A stretch of 64,000 nucleotides of DNA from Petroclostridium sp. X23 (GTDB lineage: Bacteria; Bacillota; Clostridia; SK-Y3): assembly GCF_030013905.1 (NCBI RefSeq), contig NZ_CP124862.1:3785051-3849050 (forward strand). The letters are read 5' to 3'. The translations under genes were made by a program, and so were the position numbers. This document shows positions 53,424-62,972 of the stretch, one piece after another. The notes below the pieces were generated by a model, which saw nothing but the letters and a program-made list of their open reading frames with translations, searched no databases and was not told where the DNA came from. Numbering within the stretch: position 1 is the first letter of the stretch; each line of letters begins with the position of its first letter.

Positions 53424-54782
53424 ATGAAAAAGATATTAGCAGTTACTGCTTGTCCGACGGGGATCGCTCACACCTATATGGCTGCTGAAGCCTTGGAAAA
53501 GGCCGCAAAAGAAAAAAATGTAGATTTCAAAGTAGAAACCCGGGGTGCTGTTGGTGTTGAAAATGCATTATCCGAAGAAGAAATTGCACAAGCGCATGCG
53601 GATATGGATGTTGATGAAGGGCGTTTTGCCGGCAAACCTGTGGTAAAGACTGCGGTGGGACAAGCCATTAAAGACGCGGCAAAGCTTATTGATGAAGCAT
53701 TGCAAAAAAAACCTTCAGCTTCGGGACAAGATTATGTTGAACAGATCGCAAAAGCAAAGACAGAGCGAAGCGGGAAGAGAACAGGCCCATATAAACATTT
53801 GATGACAGGGGTATCCTACATGCTTCCTTTGGTGGTTGCCGGTGGATTGATAATCGCTCTTTCCTTTGTATTCGGAATTGAAGCATTTAAAGAACAAGGG
53901 ACGCTTGCAGCTGCATTGATGGATATTGGGGGCGGTACGGCATTTGCTTTGATGGTTCCTATTTTAGCAGGTTTCATTGCATATTCCATTGCTGAGAAAC
54001 CCGGATTAGCGCCGGGCTTGGTGGGAGGTATGCTGGCATCTAAAATCGGTGCAGGATTTCTTGGTGGTATCATTGCAGGTTTTATAGCAGGGTATGTTGC
54101 AAAAGCGCTGAAAGATAACATTAAATTATCTAAAAATCTATCGGGTCTTGTTCCTATACTGATCATTCCTTTCATATCTACCTTGGTTGTCGGTCTATTA
54201 ATGGTTTACGTAGTAGGCACACCAATGAAAGGGATCATGGAGGGACTGACCGCTTGGCTTACAACTCTCGGAACCGGCAACGCGGTTCTGCTGGGATTAC
54301 TTCTGGGAGCGATGATGGCTTTTGATATGGGCGGACCGGTGAACAAGGCTGCTTATACCTTTGCAGTAGGGTTATTGGGAAGTAATGTGTATGGCCCGAT
54401 GGCAGCAGTAATGGCAGCGGGGATGACACCGCCACTGGGAATGTGGCTTGCAACGTTGTTGGCACCTAAGAAATATACGGTGGAAGAAAGAGAGGCCGGT
54501 AAAGCCGCTGCGGTATTGGGTATCTCTTTTATTACCGAAGGTGTGATTCCTTTTGCTGCGGCAGACCTGTTCCGTGTTATTCCGGCCACCATGTTAGGTG
54601 CTGGGATTACCGGCGCGCTTTCAATGATGTTTGGGAACACCTTGCGTGCACCACACGGTGGAATCTTTGTACTTCCTATTCCAAACGCGGTAGGTAATCT
54701 GCCAATGTATGCTGTTGCCATCGTTGTGGGAACTGTTGTAACGGCATTAACGGTAAATATATTGAAGAAGAATAAAGAATAA
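53424..54782 (+). CDS. fruA: PTS fructose transporter subunit IIBC
   Basis: 452 residues. The IIB domain comes first, with phospho-Cys C10 in LAVTACPTGIAHTYMAAEAL, then a Lys/Ser linker and the IIC channel (HLMTGVSYMLPLVVAGGLIIAL to MAFDMGGPVNKAAYTFA and ITEGVIPFAAADLFRV). IIA is not fused here but encoded by the next gene, unlike many FruA proteins. It imports fructose as fructose-1-phosphate. AGGAGG precedes ATG 53424. Confidence 0.94.
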   Translation: MKKILAVTACPTGIAHTYMAAEALEKAAKEKNVDFKVETRGAVGVENALSEEEIAQAHADMDVDEGRFAGKPVVKTAVGQAIKDAAKLIDEALQKKPSASGQDYVEQIAKAKTERSGKRTGPYKHLMTGVSYMLPLVVAGGLIIALSFVFGIEAFKEQGTLAAALMDIGGGTAFALMVPILAGFIAYSIAEKPGLAPGLVGGMLASKIGAGFLGGIIAGFIAGYVAKALKDNIKLSKNLSGLVPILIIPFISTLVVGLLMVYVVGTPMKGIMEGLTAWLTTLGTGNAVLLGLLLGAMMAFDMGGPVNKAAYTFAVGLLGSNVYGPMAAVMAAGMTPPLGMWLATLLAPKKYTVEEREAGKAAAVLGISFITEGVIPFAAADLFRVIPATMLGAGITGALSMMFGNTLRAPHGGIFVLPIPNAVGNLPMYAVAIVVGTVVTALTVNILKKNKE

Positions 54783-54840
54783 GAGTATAGCGTTAAAGTG
54801 TTCGGTTAAAATAAGGGAAATTAATTTTGACATTCAATAT

Positions 54841-54909
54841 CTTAAAGAGGGTATATTTTCCACATTTGAAATTAGTGGTTATAAAAAAACAATATGTGCC
54901 CTCTTTGAG
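54841..54909 (+). promoter_or_regulatory. Intercistronic hairpin between fruA and the IIA gene
   Basis: CTTAAAGAGGG (54841-54851) pairs with CCCTCTTTGAG (54899-54909), with a further weak stem inside. It may set the ratio of IIBC to IIA-HPr-EI by processing or partial termination; no T-run follows. Confidence 0.55.
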
Positions 54910-54929
54910 GTAGATATGGAAGGAGAATA

Positions 54930-55385
54930 ATGATGCATTTATCTGATTTACTTAAAAAAGAAACCATATTATTATCACTTGATGCTAAAAACAGAGAAGA
55001 ATGTATTGATAAAATGGTTGAAAGTATGGTAGAAGCAGGATTTGTAGCCGATAAATCTGTTTATATGGAAGCTGTTATGAGTCGGGAAGAGACAGGTACA
55101 ACAGGTATTGGATTTGGTGTAGCCATTCCGCACGGAAAATCCAAAGGAGTTGCCGAACCCGGATTGGCTTTTGCGCGTTTGAAACAGCCGATTGATTGGA
55201 AATCTATGGACGGCAATCCGGTTTCGGTGGTATTTCTTATCGCTGTTCCCGAAGAAAAAGTAGGCAATGAGCATCTGCAAATTTTAATTGCTATTTCTCG
55301 AAAACTGATTCATGAAGAATTTCGTAATCAATTAAAAGAAGCTGGAAGTGCTCAGGATATTATAGATATTTTACAGGCAATCTAG
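54930..55385 (+). CDS. PTS fructose subunit IIA
   Basis: 151 residues, mannitol/fructose IIA fold, with the phospho-His in GFGVAIPHGKSKGV and the conserved Arg near it (SREETGTTGIG). FLIAVPEEKVGNEHLQILIAIS is typical. It passes phosphate from HPr to FruA's Cys10. AAGGAG stands before its ATG. Its separation from fruA and adjacency to ptsH make a continuous phosphorelay cassette. Confidence 0.94.
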   Translation: MMHLSDLLKKETILLSLDAKNREECIDKMVESMVEAGFVADKSVYMEAVMSREETGTTGIGFGVAIPHGKSKGVAEPGLAFARLKQPIDWKSMDGNPVSVVFLIAVPEEKVGNEHLQILIAISRKLIHEEFRNQLKEAGSAQDIIDILQAI

Positions 55386-55399
55386 AAGGGGGGATTTTA

Positions 55400-55669
55400 A
55401 TGTTTATTAAAGAAGTGATCATTCAAAACGCTTCGGGATTTCATATTCGACCGGCCCAGTTGTTTGTTGATAAAGCTGCAGAATTTAAATCCGATATATT
55501 TGTAAAGGGTGAAGATGGAGTACCTATCGAAGCGAAGAGTATCCTTGGATTAATGACCATGGGACTGGAGAAAGGCGCAAAAATTACCATAGAAGCCACC
55601 GGCGAAGATGAACAAGAGGCGGTAAGTGCATTAGTAGAGCTGGTCGAGAGTAAATTTGGCGAGGAATAA
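55400..55669 (+). CDS. ptsH: Phosphocarrier HPr
   Basis: 89 residues. H16 in NASGFHIRPAQLF is the phospho-His and the regulatory serine is in AKSILGLMTMG, where HPr kinase would act. The loop before it has GVPIEA in place of the usual, so it may be a FPr-like dedicated HPr. AGGGGGG before ATG 55400. It lies in the fructose operon, 14 bases after the IIA gene. A second HPr elsewhere in the genome is possible. Confidence 0.92.
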   Translation: MFIKEVIIQNASGFHIRPAQLFVDKAAEFKSDIFVKGEDGVPIEAKSILGLMTMGLEKGAKITIEATGEDEQEAVSALVELVESKFGEE

Positions 55670-55687
55670 AGGTGAAGGGTGAGAAAA

Positions 55688-57433
55688 ATGGCTGAAATAC
55701 AACTGCGTGGAATTGGTGTTTCAGATGGTATTCGAATGGGGAAGGCTTTTCTATATAGTGCAGTTGACTTAAATGAGAGTGAATATATGAGTGTCAGTAG
55801 TGATAACGTAGATGCAGAGTTAAGCCGTCTCAGAAAAGCCAAGGAACAATGTATTCATGAACTGGACCAATTGATTGGAAAAACCAAGCAAACGTTAGGA
55901 GAAGAAAAAGCCGGCATTATAAAGGGGCAGCGGAGCTTTTTAACCGACCCTGCTTTTTACCCTAAAATGGAGAAATTAGTTGAGGGTCAGCAGTACTCTG
56001 CTGAAAAGGCAGTGCAGGGTCTGGTGCAGCAATTTGCAGCGATTTTTGAGGCAATGCCCAATGAATACATGAGGGAAAGAGCAAAGGATGTTCGGGATTT
56101 AGGAAGGCGATTGCTACTGATTTTATCCGGTAAGAACAAAGTGCAGCTATCGGATATTCGTGAAGAGGTTATTTTAGTGGCCGATGATTTAGCCCCGTCA
56201 GAGACTGTTCAACTGGATAAGAAGTATATTCTGGCCTTTGCAGCCAAAACCGGCGGTAAAACATCACATACAGCTATCTTTTCTCGATCCTTGGGCATTC
56301 CTGCGGTATTAGGTATTGGAGATGAGTTGGACAATATTTGTAATGGTGACTTCTTGATTATTGATGGTATTGAAGGACTATGTATCATCAATCCTGATGA
56401 AGCAACGATTGATCAATATAGTCATCGGATGAAAGTTGAACAAGAACAACAACAGGCTTTAAAGAGTTATGCTTCTAAACGTGCTGTAACCAAAGATGGT
56501 CACGAGGTAGAGATTGCGGCGAATATCGGGAATGCTGACCAGGCTAATTTTGCTGTTGCGCAAGGCGCACAAGGGATTGGCTTATATAGGACGGAGTTTC
56601 TGTTTATGGCAGGAGATAAGCTTCCGGATGAAGAAGTACAGTACCAAGCCTATAAAGAAGTAGTGCAGCTTATGGAAAATAAGCCGGTAATTATTCGGAC
56701 ACTGGATATTGGCGGAGATAAAAAACTGCCGTATTTGAATATTCCTAAAGAGATGAACCCTTTTCTAGGATATCGGGCGATTCGGCTTTGCCTGGATCAA
56801 AAGAACATTTTGATTACGCAATTGCGTGCGATTTTAAGAGCGAGTGTGTACGGGAAAATAAAGATTATGTTTCCAATGATATCGGGAATGGAAGAATGGA
56901 GACAGGTAAAAAAGATCTATAGAGAGGTTCAAGCACAACTTACGGAAGAAGGAGTTTCTTTTGATTCGGCTATTGAATTGGGAATCATGGTTGAAGTGCC
57001 TTCAACTGCCTTGATGGCATCCCAATTAGCAGAGGAAGTTGACTTTTTCAGTATAGGTACCAATGATCTGGTCCAATATACGCTGGCGGTTGACAGAATG
57101 AATGAAAAAGTTGCATACCTTTATGACTATTTCCATCCGGCAGTAATACGCCTGATAAAATCTGTCATTGATGCGGCACATGCGAAGGGGAAGCGGGCAG
57201 GCATGTGCGGAGATATGGCCGGTGACCCTCTAGCTGCTCCTTTACTGATTGCGATGGGGCTGGACGAATGGAGCATGTCGGCAACATCTATGCAAAAAGT
57301 GAAGCACGGCATTGCACAAATTACTAGAGACGATTGTAAAAAAGTATTGGATAGCGTATTGGGATTGAAGACTACTGAAGAAATACACGAAGTTCTAAAG
57401 CAGTTTTACATTGATTTTATAGAAAATCATTAA
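55688..57433 (+). CDS. ptsI: PTS enzyme I
   Basis: 581 residues from ATG 55688; GTG 55679 is in frame but GAAGGGTGAG fits the ATG. Domain order: helical HPr-binding and swivelling domain with phospho-His near 190 in GGKTSHTAIFSRSLGIPAVLG, then the PEP-binding barrel with GLYRTEFLFM, VIIRTLDIGGDKKLPY, EMNPFLGYRAIRLCL, FFSIGTNDLVQYTLAVDR, and the active Cys in GMCGDMAGDP. It transfers phosphate from PEP to HPr. End of the six-gene operon, followed by a terminator. Confidence 0.95.
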   Translation: MAEIQLRGIGVSDGIRMGKAFLYSAVDLNESEYMSVSSDNVDAELSRLRKAKEQCIHELDQLIGKTKQTLGEEKAGIIKGQRSFLTDPAFYPKMEKLVEGQQYSAEKAVQGLVQQFAAIFEAMPNEYMRERAKDVRDLGRRLLLILSGKNKVQLSDIREEVILVADDLAPSETVQLDKKYILAFAAKTGGKTSHTAIFSRSLGIPAVLGIGDELDNICNGDFLIIDGIEGLCIINPDEATIDQYSHRMKVEQEQQQALKSYASKRAVTKDGHEVEIAANIGNADQANFAVAQGAQGIGLYRTEFLFMAGDKLPDEEVQYQAYKEVVQLMENKPVIIRTLDIGGDKKLPYLNIPKEMNPFLGYRAIRLCLDQKNILITQLRAILRASVYGKIKIMFPMISGMEEWRQVKKIYREVQAQLTEEGVSFDSAIELGIMVEVPSTALMASQLAEEVDFFSIGTNDLVQYTLAVDRMNEKVAYLYDYFHPAVIRLIKSVIDAAHAKGKRAGMCGDMAGDPLAAPLLIAMGLDEWSMSATSMQKVKHGIAQITRDDCKKVLDSVLGLKTTEEIHEVLKQFYIDFIENH

Positions 57434-57463
57434 ATATATGAACAAGAAGATGAATACGTATAA

Positions 57464-57498
57464 GGCTGTTGACAAAGTTGCTGTCAGCAGCCATTTTT
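57464..57498. terminator. Terminator between ptsI and the ytaF-like gene
   Basis: GGCTGTTGACA / TGTCAGCAGCC with a T-rich 3' side. The same family as the hairpins at 6736 and 24753. Confidence 0.8.
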
Positions 57499-57513
57499 AT
57501 TAGGATATAACTC

Positions 57514-58137
57514 TTAAATCAACTTCAGTATGCCCAGTATAAAAATGATAGTCCCTGATGCGAATTTTAATTTATCTTGACTGACTAAGTTTCCAAATTT
57601 TTTACCTATCAATTCGCCTATCTTTAAAAGTATAATATTCAGAACTGCTGTAAAAATTACAATAGATGCCAAATTGATTTGGAAAGCTGCCGCCGCTATA
57701 CCCACAGATATTGAATCGATAGAGAGAGCAGCACCAATATATACGGCTTCTCTGATATCAATCACCCCTGAATGGTCTATGTCACTGGATGACGGTTCAC
57801 GAATAATGTTGACAACGATACTTAAAGGTTTGATTTTGATTTTTTTTATCAGCTTTTCTTCTTCGGATGCAGGAAATAAAGCATCAAAGAAAGCTTGAAT
57901 AAAAACAAATATTCCAAGACTCATTAGCAATAAGGCGCTTAAAATCTTTGTGGTATGGATAGAGACTATCGATAGGATCGCTTGCCCAAGCAGCCAGGAA
58001 CATGATAAAGCGCCTAACGACATCATAGTAATTATAAGTAATGCGGTTTTTGCAACCTTAATTTTTTTTATACCATAGCTGATACCGATACCGAAACTAT
58101 CTAAACTGAGAGATAAAGCAAGTAATAGTGCGGTCAA
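57514..58137 (-). CDS. ytaF: YtaF-like sporulation membrane protein (MntP family)
   Basis: 207 residues, six helices in two related halves (ALSLSLDSFGIGISYGIKK and ALSIDSISVGIAAAAF), each with an Asp in the helix as in the MntP manganese exporters. A soluble loop of ~35 residues divides them (KIKPLSIVVNIIREPSSSDIDHSGVID). Length and loop match YtaF of spore formers rather than the 180-residue MntP. It begins at TTG 58137 after AAAGGAG. Divalent-metal handling in sporulation is plausible. Confidence 0.88.
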   Translation of the reverse strand: MTALLLALSLSLDSFGIGISYGIKKIKVAKTALLIITMMSLGALSCSWLLGQAILSIVSIHTTKILSALLLMSLGIFVFIQAFFDALFPASEEEKLIKKIKIKPLSIVVNIIREPSSSDIDHSGVIDIREAVYIGAALSIDSISVGIAAAAFQINLASIVIFTAVLNIILLKIGELIGKKFGNLVSQDKLKFASGTIIFILGILKLI

Positions 58138-58398
58138 GCTGATTCTCCTTTCTAAAGCGAGATAGATTCTTTATTATTCTATGCTTGAGGATAAAAAATG
58201 ACACTTTTTGGTACCCCTTTCTTTGCATCCCATTGAAATCTATTCATATTTAACGGAGTACTATCTGATTTTAAAAAATTAATTGTATAAATTTGCAATT
58301 TCCGCAATATCAAAAAATGGCGGGCATTATTTTATTTAATTAGGATAACATAATATATGAAGCCTATTAATGATAGATTGCAATTAAAAAATGAAAGG

Positions 58399-58839
58399 AT
58401 GATGGATTTGCAACTCAAAGATATCATGACAAGTACAGTAGTATATGTAAGCCCTGACACACCTGTGGAGCAGGTAGCTCAACTGATGCAGAAACATAAC
58501 GTAGGTTCTATTCCGGTTTGTGATGCAAGTGGTGTGAAAGGGATTGTAACCGATAGAGATATTGTGGTAAGAAATGTTGCCCATGGGACAGATCCAAAGA
58601 CCTTGAAAGCTAGTGATGTTATGACTTCACAGATTACTACCGCTTGGCCGGGCATGGATGTTAGAGAAGCTTCAAAAATGATGGCGCAAAAGCAAATCAG
58701 AAGGCTGCCCATTGTAGAAAATAATACGGTAGTGGGAATGGTAGCACTTGGAGATTTAGCGGTAAACCCGACTTATGATACCGAAGCTTCTGAAGCTTTA
58801 ACCGAAATATCAACACCTGCCCATCCCTACAAAGTTTAA
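58399..58839 (+). CDS. Two-CBS-domain protein
   Basis: About 147 residues made of a CBS pair (LKDIMTSTVVYVSPDTPVEQVAQLMQKHNVGSIPVCDASGVKGIVTDRDIV, and LKASDVMTSQITTAWPGMDVREASKMMAQKQIRRLPIVENNTVVGMVALGDLAV) and a short tail. CBS pairs bind adenine nucleotides. AAAGGA lies near ATG 58399; TTG 58408 would match the usual start of the family. It stands alone between opposite-strand and MITE-bounded neighbours. The target is unknown. Confidence 0.9.
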   Translation: MMDLQLKDIMTSTVVYVSPDTPVEQVAQLMQKHNVGSIPVCDASGVKGIVTDRDIVVRNVAHGTDPKTLKASDVMTSQITTAWPGMDVREASKMMAQKQIRRLPIVENNTVVGMVALGDLAVNPTYDTEASEALTEISTPAHPYKV

Positions 58840-58842
58840 GTT

Positions 58843-59031
58843 AATGAACAATTAACAATGAATGTTTTGCTACTCCGGTAGCAAAATATTCGAAAAGTTG
58901 AGTTAGAAGCCGGAATAAGCTTCTAACTCAATTTTTTAAGTATAATAAATTACGAAGTAGTGCTATATTATATTAGTAGCACTAAATTATTTCTACAATA
59001 AGTATTCAGTATTCATTATTAATTGTTCATT
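58843..59031. repeat. ~190-bp MITE-like element with inverted ends
   Basis: AATGAACAATTAACAATGAAT at 58843-58863 is the reverse complement, apart from one base, of 59011-59031. Between lie two hairpins (TTTTGCTACTCCGGTAGCAAAA and the terminator at 58898). No transposase. Confidence 0.6.
58898..58937 (+). terminator. Intrinsic terminator after the CBS gene
   Basis: TTGAGTTAGAAGC / GCTTCTAACTCAA, 8-base loop, T6. Confidence 0.9.
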
Positions 59032-59061
59032 GTGTTATACTATGGATTGGGTGGTGATAAT

Positions 59062-59496
59062 ATGAGGGTAGTAAACTTAAAAAAGCTTACCAAAATATTA
59101 AAAACATTAATGAAAAAGGCGCAGACCGAGGATGGCAGAAACGAAATAAAATTAAACTTTTCCAATAAACTAAAATCCTCTAAAGGAATAGACGGTATTA
59201 TTAACAAGTTGAAAGTAATGTACAATTATTTCCTCGACCCTGAAGTATCTACCTATAAAAAGCTGATTATCGGTGCAATTCTACTCTATTTTATCAATCC
59301 TGCAGATCTCATGCCCGATTTGATTCCAGGAGCAGGTTTCATTGATGACACTGTAGCTGTTTTATACGGTTGGAACTTGCTGAAAGAAGAGTTGGAAAAC
59401 TATGTAGATTCAAAGAGATCAGGAGTGATGGATGAAGATGGAGAAGTCATTTCTGATGTTGATTATTCAGTAGATGAAACAGACGAACAAGAATGA
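59062..59496 (+). CDS. DUF1232 (YkvA-type) protein
   Basis: 144 residues from ATG 59062, after GGTGGTG; earlier TTG/ATG starts lack a site. The DUF1232 core is TYKKLIIGAILLYFINPADLMPDLIPGAGFIDDTVAVLYGWNLLKEEL, where the 'YFiNPaDlmPDliPgiGfiDD' pattern is diagnostic. The hydrophobic part is a short hairpin in the membrane. Acidic C-terminal tail. The function of the family is unknown. The sirtuin gene follows with its own AGGAGG. Confidence 0.9.
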   Translation: MRVVNLKKLTKILKTLMKKAQTEDGRNEIKLNFSNKLKSSKGIDGIINKLKVMYNYFLDPEVSTYKKLIIGAILLYFINPADLMPDLIPGAGFIDDTVAVLYGWNLLKEELENYVDSKRSGVMDEDGEVISDVDYSVDETDEQE

Positions 59497-59575
59497 CTGG
59501 ATTTGCAATAATAATGAATATAATACACATTCCAAGCGCTCAATGCCGGGCTTGGAACTAAAACAGGAGGTACAA

Positions 59576-60211
59576 ATGGATACAGCAACATTAAAGTACA
59601 GTCTTGTAAACTCAAAATATCCTCTTGCTCTCACCGGTGCAGGTGTAAGTGTTGCAAGCGGATTACCTACATTTGATGTAGATTGGAATGATATTCCTAT
59701 ACGTGATATGCTAACCAGGGAATATTTTGTGAATCATCCGAACACATTTTTTGATTTGTATAGAAGTATACTGGCATGGAATGATGTACAGCCAAACGCA
59801 GCACATAAAGTACTGGCAAAATATAATGCAGATATTATTACACAGAATATCGATGGGCTTCATCAAAAAGCCGGCAGCCAGAATGTATTGGAGATACATG
59901 GAAATTTGAGAGACTTAGTATGCGAAAAGTGCAGAATGATTTACCCTGCACAGAAATCGCTGGATGAAAAAATACCGCACTGCGACTGCGGCAAAATACT
60001 AAAGCCCGATGTAGTGTTATTTGGTGATCAAATTCACGACTGGGAGCAAGCAATTCAGTGGGCCGGAAAATGTGACCTGATGTTGGTAATCGGTACCAGC
60101 CTGCAAGTGGCTCCTGCCAATCTGCTGCCTAATATAGCCCAAAAAAATGGAGCAAAAGTGGTTATTATTAATGAAAATAGCGAAGATCTATTCAAAGAGT
60201 TATTACATTAA
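59576..60211 (+). CDS. Atypical SIR2-family NAD-dependent deacylase
   Basis: 211 residues from ATG 59576, after AGGAGG. Motifs: GAGVSVASGLPTF (21-33), TQNIDGLHQKAG (89-100), catalytic H108 in EIHGN, zinc cysteines 116, 119, 136 and 138, and GTSLQVAPAN. In place of the standard FRG after the GAG motif it has FDVDWNDIP, so the Arg that helps hold NAD is missing, and the second zinc pair is C-x-C. It is also shorter than the usual 240. It may be a deacylase, an ADP-ribosyltransferase, or an NAD-binding relative without activity. Confidence 0.85.
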   Translation: MDTATLKYSLVNSKYPLALTGAGVSVASGLPTFDVDWNDIPIRDMLTREYFVNHPNTFFDLYRSILAWNDVQPNAAHKVLAKYNADIITQNIDGLHQKAGSQNVLEIHGNLRDLVCEKCRMIYPAQKSLDEKIPHCDCGKILKPDVVLFGDQIHDWEQAIQWAGKCDLMLVIGTSLQVAPANLLPNIAQKNGAKVVIINENSEDLFKELLH

Positions 60212-60214
60212 ACT

Positions 60215-60286
60215 TCACGATTAACAGTTCATAGTTTATAGATCTAACAAAATTCCGTGAACTGTGAACTGTGAACCGTGAACCAA
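60215..60286. repeat. Short repeat-rich gap
   Basis: TTAACAGTTCATAG and tandem GTGAACTGTGAACTGTGAAC units form an imperfect inverted repeat, perhaps a decayed MITE. It lies between converging genes. Confidence 0.5.
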
Positions 60287-60817
60287 TCAATACTTCTGGT
60301 TTATATAGCTGTCAATGACCGACCGTATCTTTTCATCTCTAAATACACCTTCTTCAATGAGCCTATTTCTGATATCTTCATTTTTAGAGTGTAAAATAAC
60401 ATCTTCATACTCTTTTAATACGATTTCAAATAGCTTATTTTTAAGATTTGGAGAATTTACCTTTACATAATATGCATCAACGCCTTCGAAATCAAGGATA
60501 TCTAATATTTTCATAGTGACCTTATCTTTTTTAGAATAATAGTAATTGGCTTTTTCGATAAAGTCTTTTTTCTGAAGGCTGTTCTTAGGGGACTCATGGG
60601 CGCGCTTCTGACAGTATTTCGCAATCACGTTATAATACTGATAGTTAAACAAGCCTTTTTTTATATGATCTACTCTTTGAAAAGGTTTTGTATTCATCGA
60701 TTGTATATAGTAATAGTTGTTTTCAATAAATTCTTCCTTGGACAGGTCTCCTTTGGTGTATTGGTCAATTAAGCTCTGACGGTTTGCAAAAAAATCATCG
60801 AATTTATTTCTAGACAT
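60287..60817 (-). CDS. Uncharacterised Clostridia protein (DUF6648-like)
   Basis: 176 residues from ATG 60817, after TAGGAG; the longer open frame lacks a site. Soluble and helical, rich in Lys, Asn and Tyr: FFANRQSLIDQYTKGDLSKEEFIENNYYYIQSM, FNYQYYNVIAKYCQKRAHE, and a C-terminal stretch NEDIRNRLIEEGVFRDEKIRSVIDSYINQ. It resembles a short protein family found next to prkA in spore-forming Clostridia, from memory. No catalytic motif. The role is unknown. Confidence 0.7.
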   Translation of the reverse strand: MSRNKFDDFFANRQSLIDQYTKGDLSKEEFIENNYYYIQSMNTKPFQRVDHIKKGLFNYQYYNVIAKYCQKRAHESPKNSLQKKDFIEKANYYYSKKDKVTMKILDILDFEGVDAYYVKVNSPNLKNKLFEIVLKEYEDVILHSKNEDIRNRLIEEGVFRDEKIRSVIDSYINQKY

Positions 60818-61033
60818 ATTCTCACTCCTAATTCTATCAGACCGTATGGTTATTATAACATATTTTAATGAAAAATACTTAACTTGCCGCCATTCAAATA
60901 TTGCGGTATTAAAATATTGCTTCAATCATACATATGTATTATAGAGTAAATCAAGCTATTCATTCGCTCTTTTAAAAGAAATGGATGGAAAAGAATTTTA
61001 AATTTGCAGAACAATAAGGAGGTTATAAGGGTA

Positions 61034-62956
61034 ATGTCACAGTTTGCAGACCTCATTAAGAAGGACAGACTAGAAAAGAATAAGAAACATTTTGAAGGCA
61101 CGATGCTTGATTATTTGGAAGTATTAAAAGAGAACCCTTCGTTGTGCATGCTGGCCCACCAGAGAATGTATGAATTAGTTACCGGAAAAGGAATAGAAAT
61201 CATTAATACGGAAGAAAATCCCAGGCTAAGAAGGATTTATGGCAATGACGTCATCAAGAAGTATAATTTCTTCAAAGATGACTTTTTTGGTATAGACAAG
61301 ACTTTAATGAAAATGGTGAGATATTTTCATGCAGCTGCCATGAAGGGTGAAGAATCCAGGCAGGTGCTTTATTTGGTAGGACCGGTGGGGGCAGGGAAGT
61401 CATCCATCATGGAGGCACTGAAAAAAGCATTGGAAATGAGTATACCTATATATGCTATTAAAGGCTGCCCCATGAGAGAGGAGCCGCTGCATCTTATTCC
61501 AAAACATTTAAGGGAACAGTTTGAACGTATGCTCAACATACAGATAGAGGGCGATCTGTGTCCGGTTTGCCGCTATAGGCTGAAAGAGCAGTACAACGGA
61601 GAATATGAGCGATACCCTGTAGAAAGTGTGGATTTTAGTATTCGTTCAAGAAAAGGAGTGGGTGTGGTACCTCCGGTGGATCCTAACAATCAGGATACCT
61701 CAGTGCTCATCGGTTCGGTAGACATATCCAAGTTGGACCTATATCCCGAGGATGACCCAAGGGTATTATCCCTAAATGGAGCGTTTAATGTGGGTAATCG
61801 GGGCTTGGTAGAGTTTATTGAAGTGTTTAAGAATGAAGTGGAATATTTGCATACTATGATTACGGCAACACAAGAGAAGAGTGTTCCTTCACCGGGGAAA
61901 GGTTCAATGATCTATTTTGATGGAATCATTTTAGCCCATTCTAATGAAGCAGAATGGAATAAATTTAAGTCTGACCATACCAATGAAGCCATCCTGGATA
62001 GAATCGTAAAAATTGAGGTGCCATATTGTCTTGAATTGAATGAAGAAATTAAGATATACAATAAGATCTTGAAGAAAAGTAAGTTTAGCGCGCATATTGC
62101 GCCGCATACCATTGAGGTGGCGTCCATGTTTGCGATACTCACAAGATTAGCGCCTTCATCCAAAGTCGATGCGCTTACAAAGCTAAAGATATATAACGGG
62201 GAAGAAATTGTTGAAAAAGGAAGCACTAAAAAAGTGGATATCCTTGAATTGAGGGAAGAAACACAGCGAGAAGGGATGACGGGTATATCCACCCGGTTTA
62301 TCATGAAGGCACTGGATACGGCAATAGCAGAGTCGGACCATAATTGTATCAATCCAATCGGAGTGATGGAGACTTTAGTAAAAGAAGTGAAAGAAACGGC
62401 AATTGGCGATGACGACAAGAAAAAATATCTCAACTTTTTGCAGGATGCTATTAAGAAAGAATATCACAAGATTCTTGAAAAAGAGGTTACCAAAGCATTT
62501 ATACATGGTTATAAGGAGCAGGCCGAAGACTTGTTCAACAATTATCTGGATCATGCGGAAGCTTATGTGAATAAGGCAAAGATCAAAGAGAGGAGTACAG
62601 GCCAAGAGTTGGAGCCGGATGAAAAGTTCTTGCGGTCCATTGAAGAGCAGATCGGAATTACTGAAACGGCTGCCCGAGGATTCCGCCAAGATGTAACCGC
62701 CTATATGTTTTTTGTAATGAGAAGTGGTGGGAAAGTAGACTATACATGTTATGAGCCTTTAAAGGAAGCAATAGAGAAGAAGCTTACTTCATCGGTACGG
62801 GAATTGAGCAGGGTGATTACCCGAACCAAGGTTAGAGATAAGGAGCAAAATGAAAAATTTGATGCCATGGTAGAAGAGATGAAGAAAAACGGGTACTGTG
62901 ATTACTGCTGTAATGTGATTCTTAAATATGCTGCGAATAATTTGTGGAAAGATTAA
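61034..62956 (+). CDS. prkA: PrkA-type serine protein kinase / AAA+ protein
   Basis: 640 residues from ATG 61034 (AAGGAGG upstream; TTG 61004 also in frame). Domains: N-terminal PrkA AAA+ ATPase with Walker [28 protein letters not shown] and [15 protein letters not shown]; zinc-like CPVCRYRL; then a C-terminal kinase-like domain from about 400 on ([17 protein letters not shown] and [32 protein letters not shown]). PrkA acts in sporulation and stress with YhbH and SpoVR. The yhbH gene follows by 17 bases. Recent work treats it as an AAA+ protease-like factor in B. subtilis; activity here is not shown. Confidence 0.94.
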   Translation: MSQFADLIKKDRLEKNKKHFEGTMLDYLEVLKENPSLCMLAHQRMYELVTGKGIEIINTEENPRLRRIYGNDVIKKYNFFKDDFFGIDKTLMKMVRYFHAAAMKGEESRQVLYLVGPVGAGKSSIMEALKKALEMSIPIYAIKGCPMREEPLHLIPKHLREQFERMLNIQIEGDLCPVCRYRLKEQYNGEYERYPVESVDFSIRSRKGVGVVPPVDPNNQDTSVLIGSVDISKLDLYPEDDPRVLSLNGAFNVGNRGLVEFIEVFKNEVEYLHTMITATQEKSVPSPGKGSMIYFDGIILAHSNEAEWNKFKSDHTNEAILDRIVKIEVPYCLELNEEIKIYNKILKKSKFSAHIAPHTIEVASMFAILTRLAPSSKVDALTKLKIYNGEEIVEKGSTKKVDILELREETQREGMTGISTRFIMKALDTAIAESDHNCINPIGVMETLVKEVKETAIGDDDKKKYLNFLQDAIKKEYHKILEKEVTKAFIHGYKEQAEDLFNNYLDHAEAYVNKAKIKERSTGQELEPDEKFLRSIEEQIGITETAARGFRQDVTAYMFFVMRSGGKVDYTCYEPLKEAIEKKLTSSVRELSRVITRTKVRDKEQNEKFDAMVEEMKKNGYCDYCCNVILKYAANNLWKD

Positions 62957-62972
62957 CGAACGGAGTGAGTAT

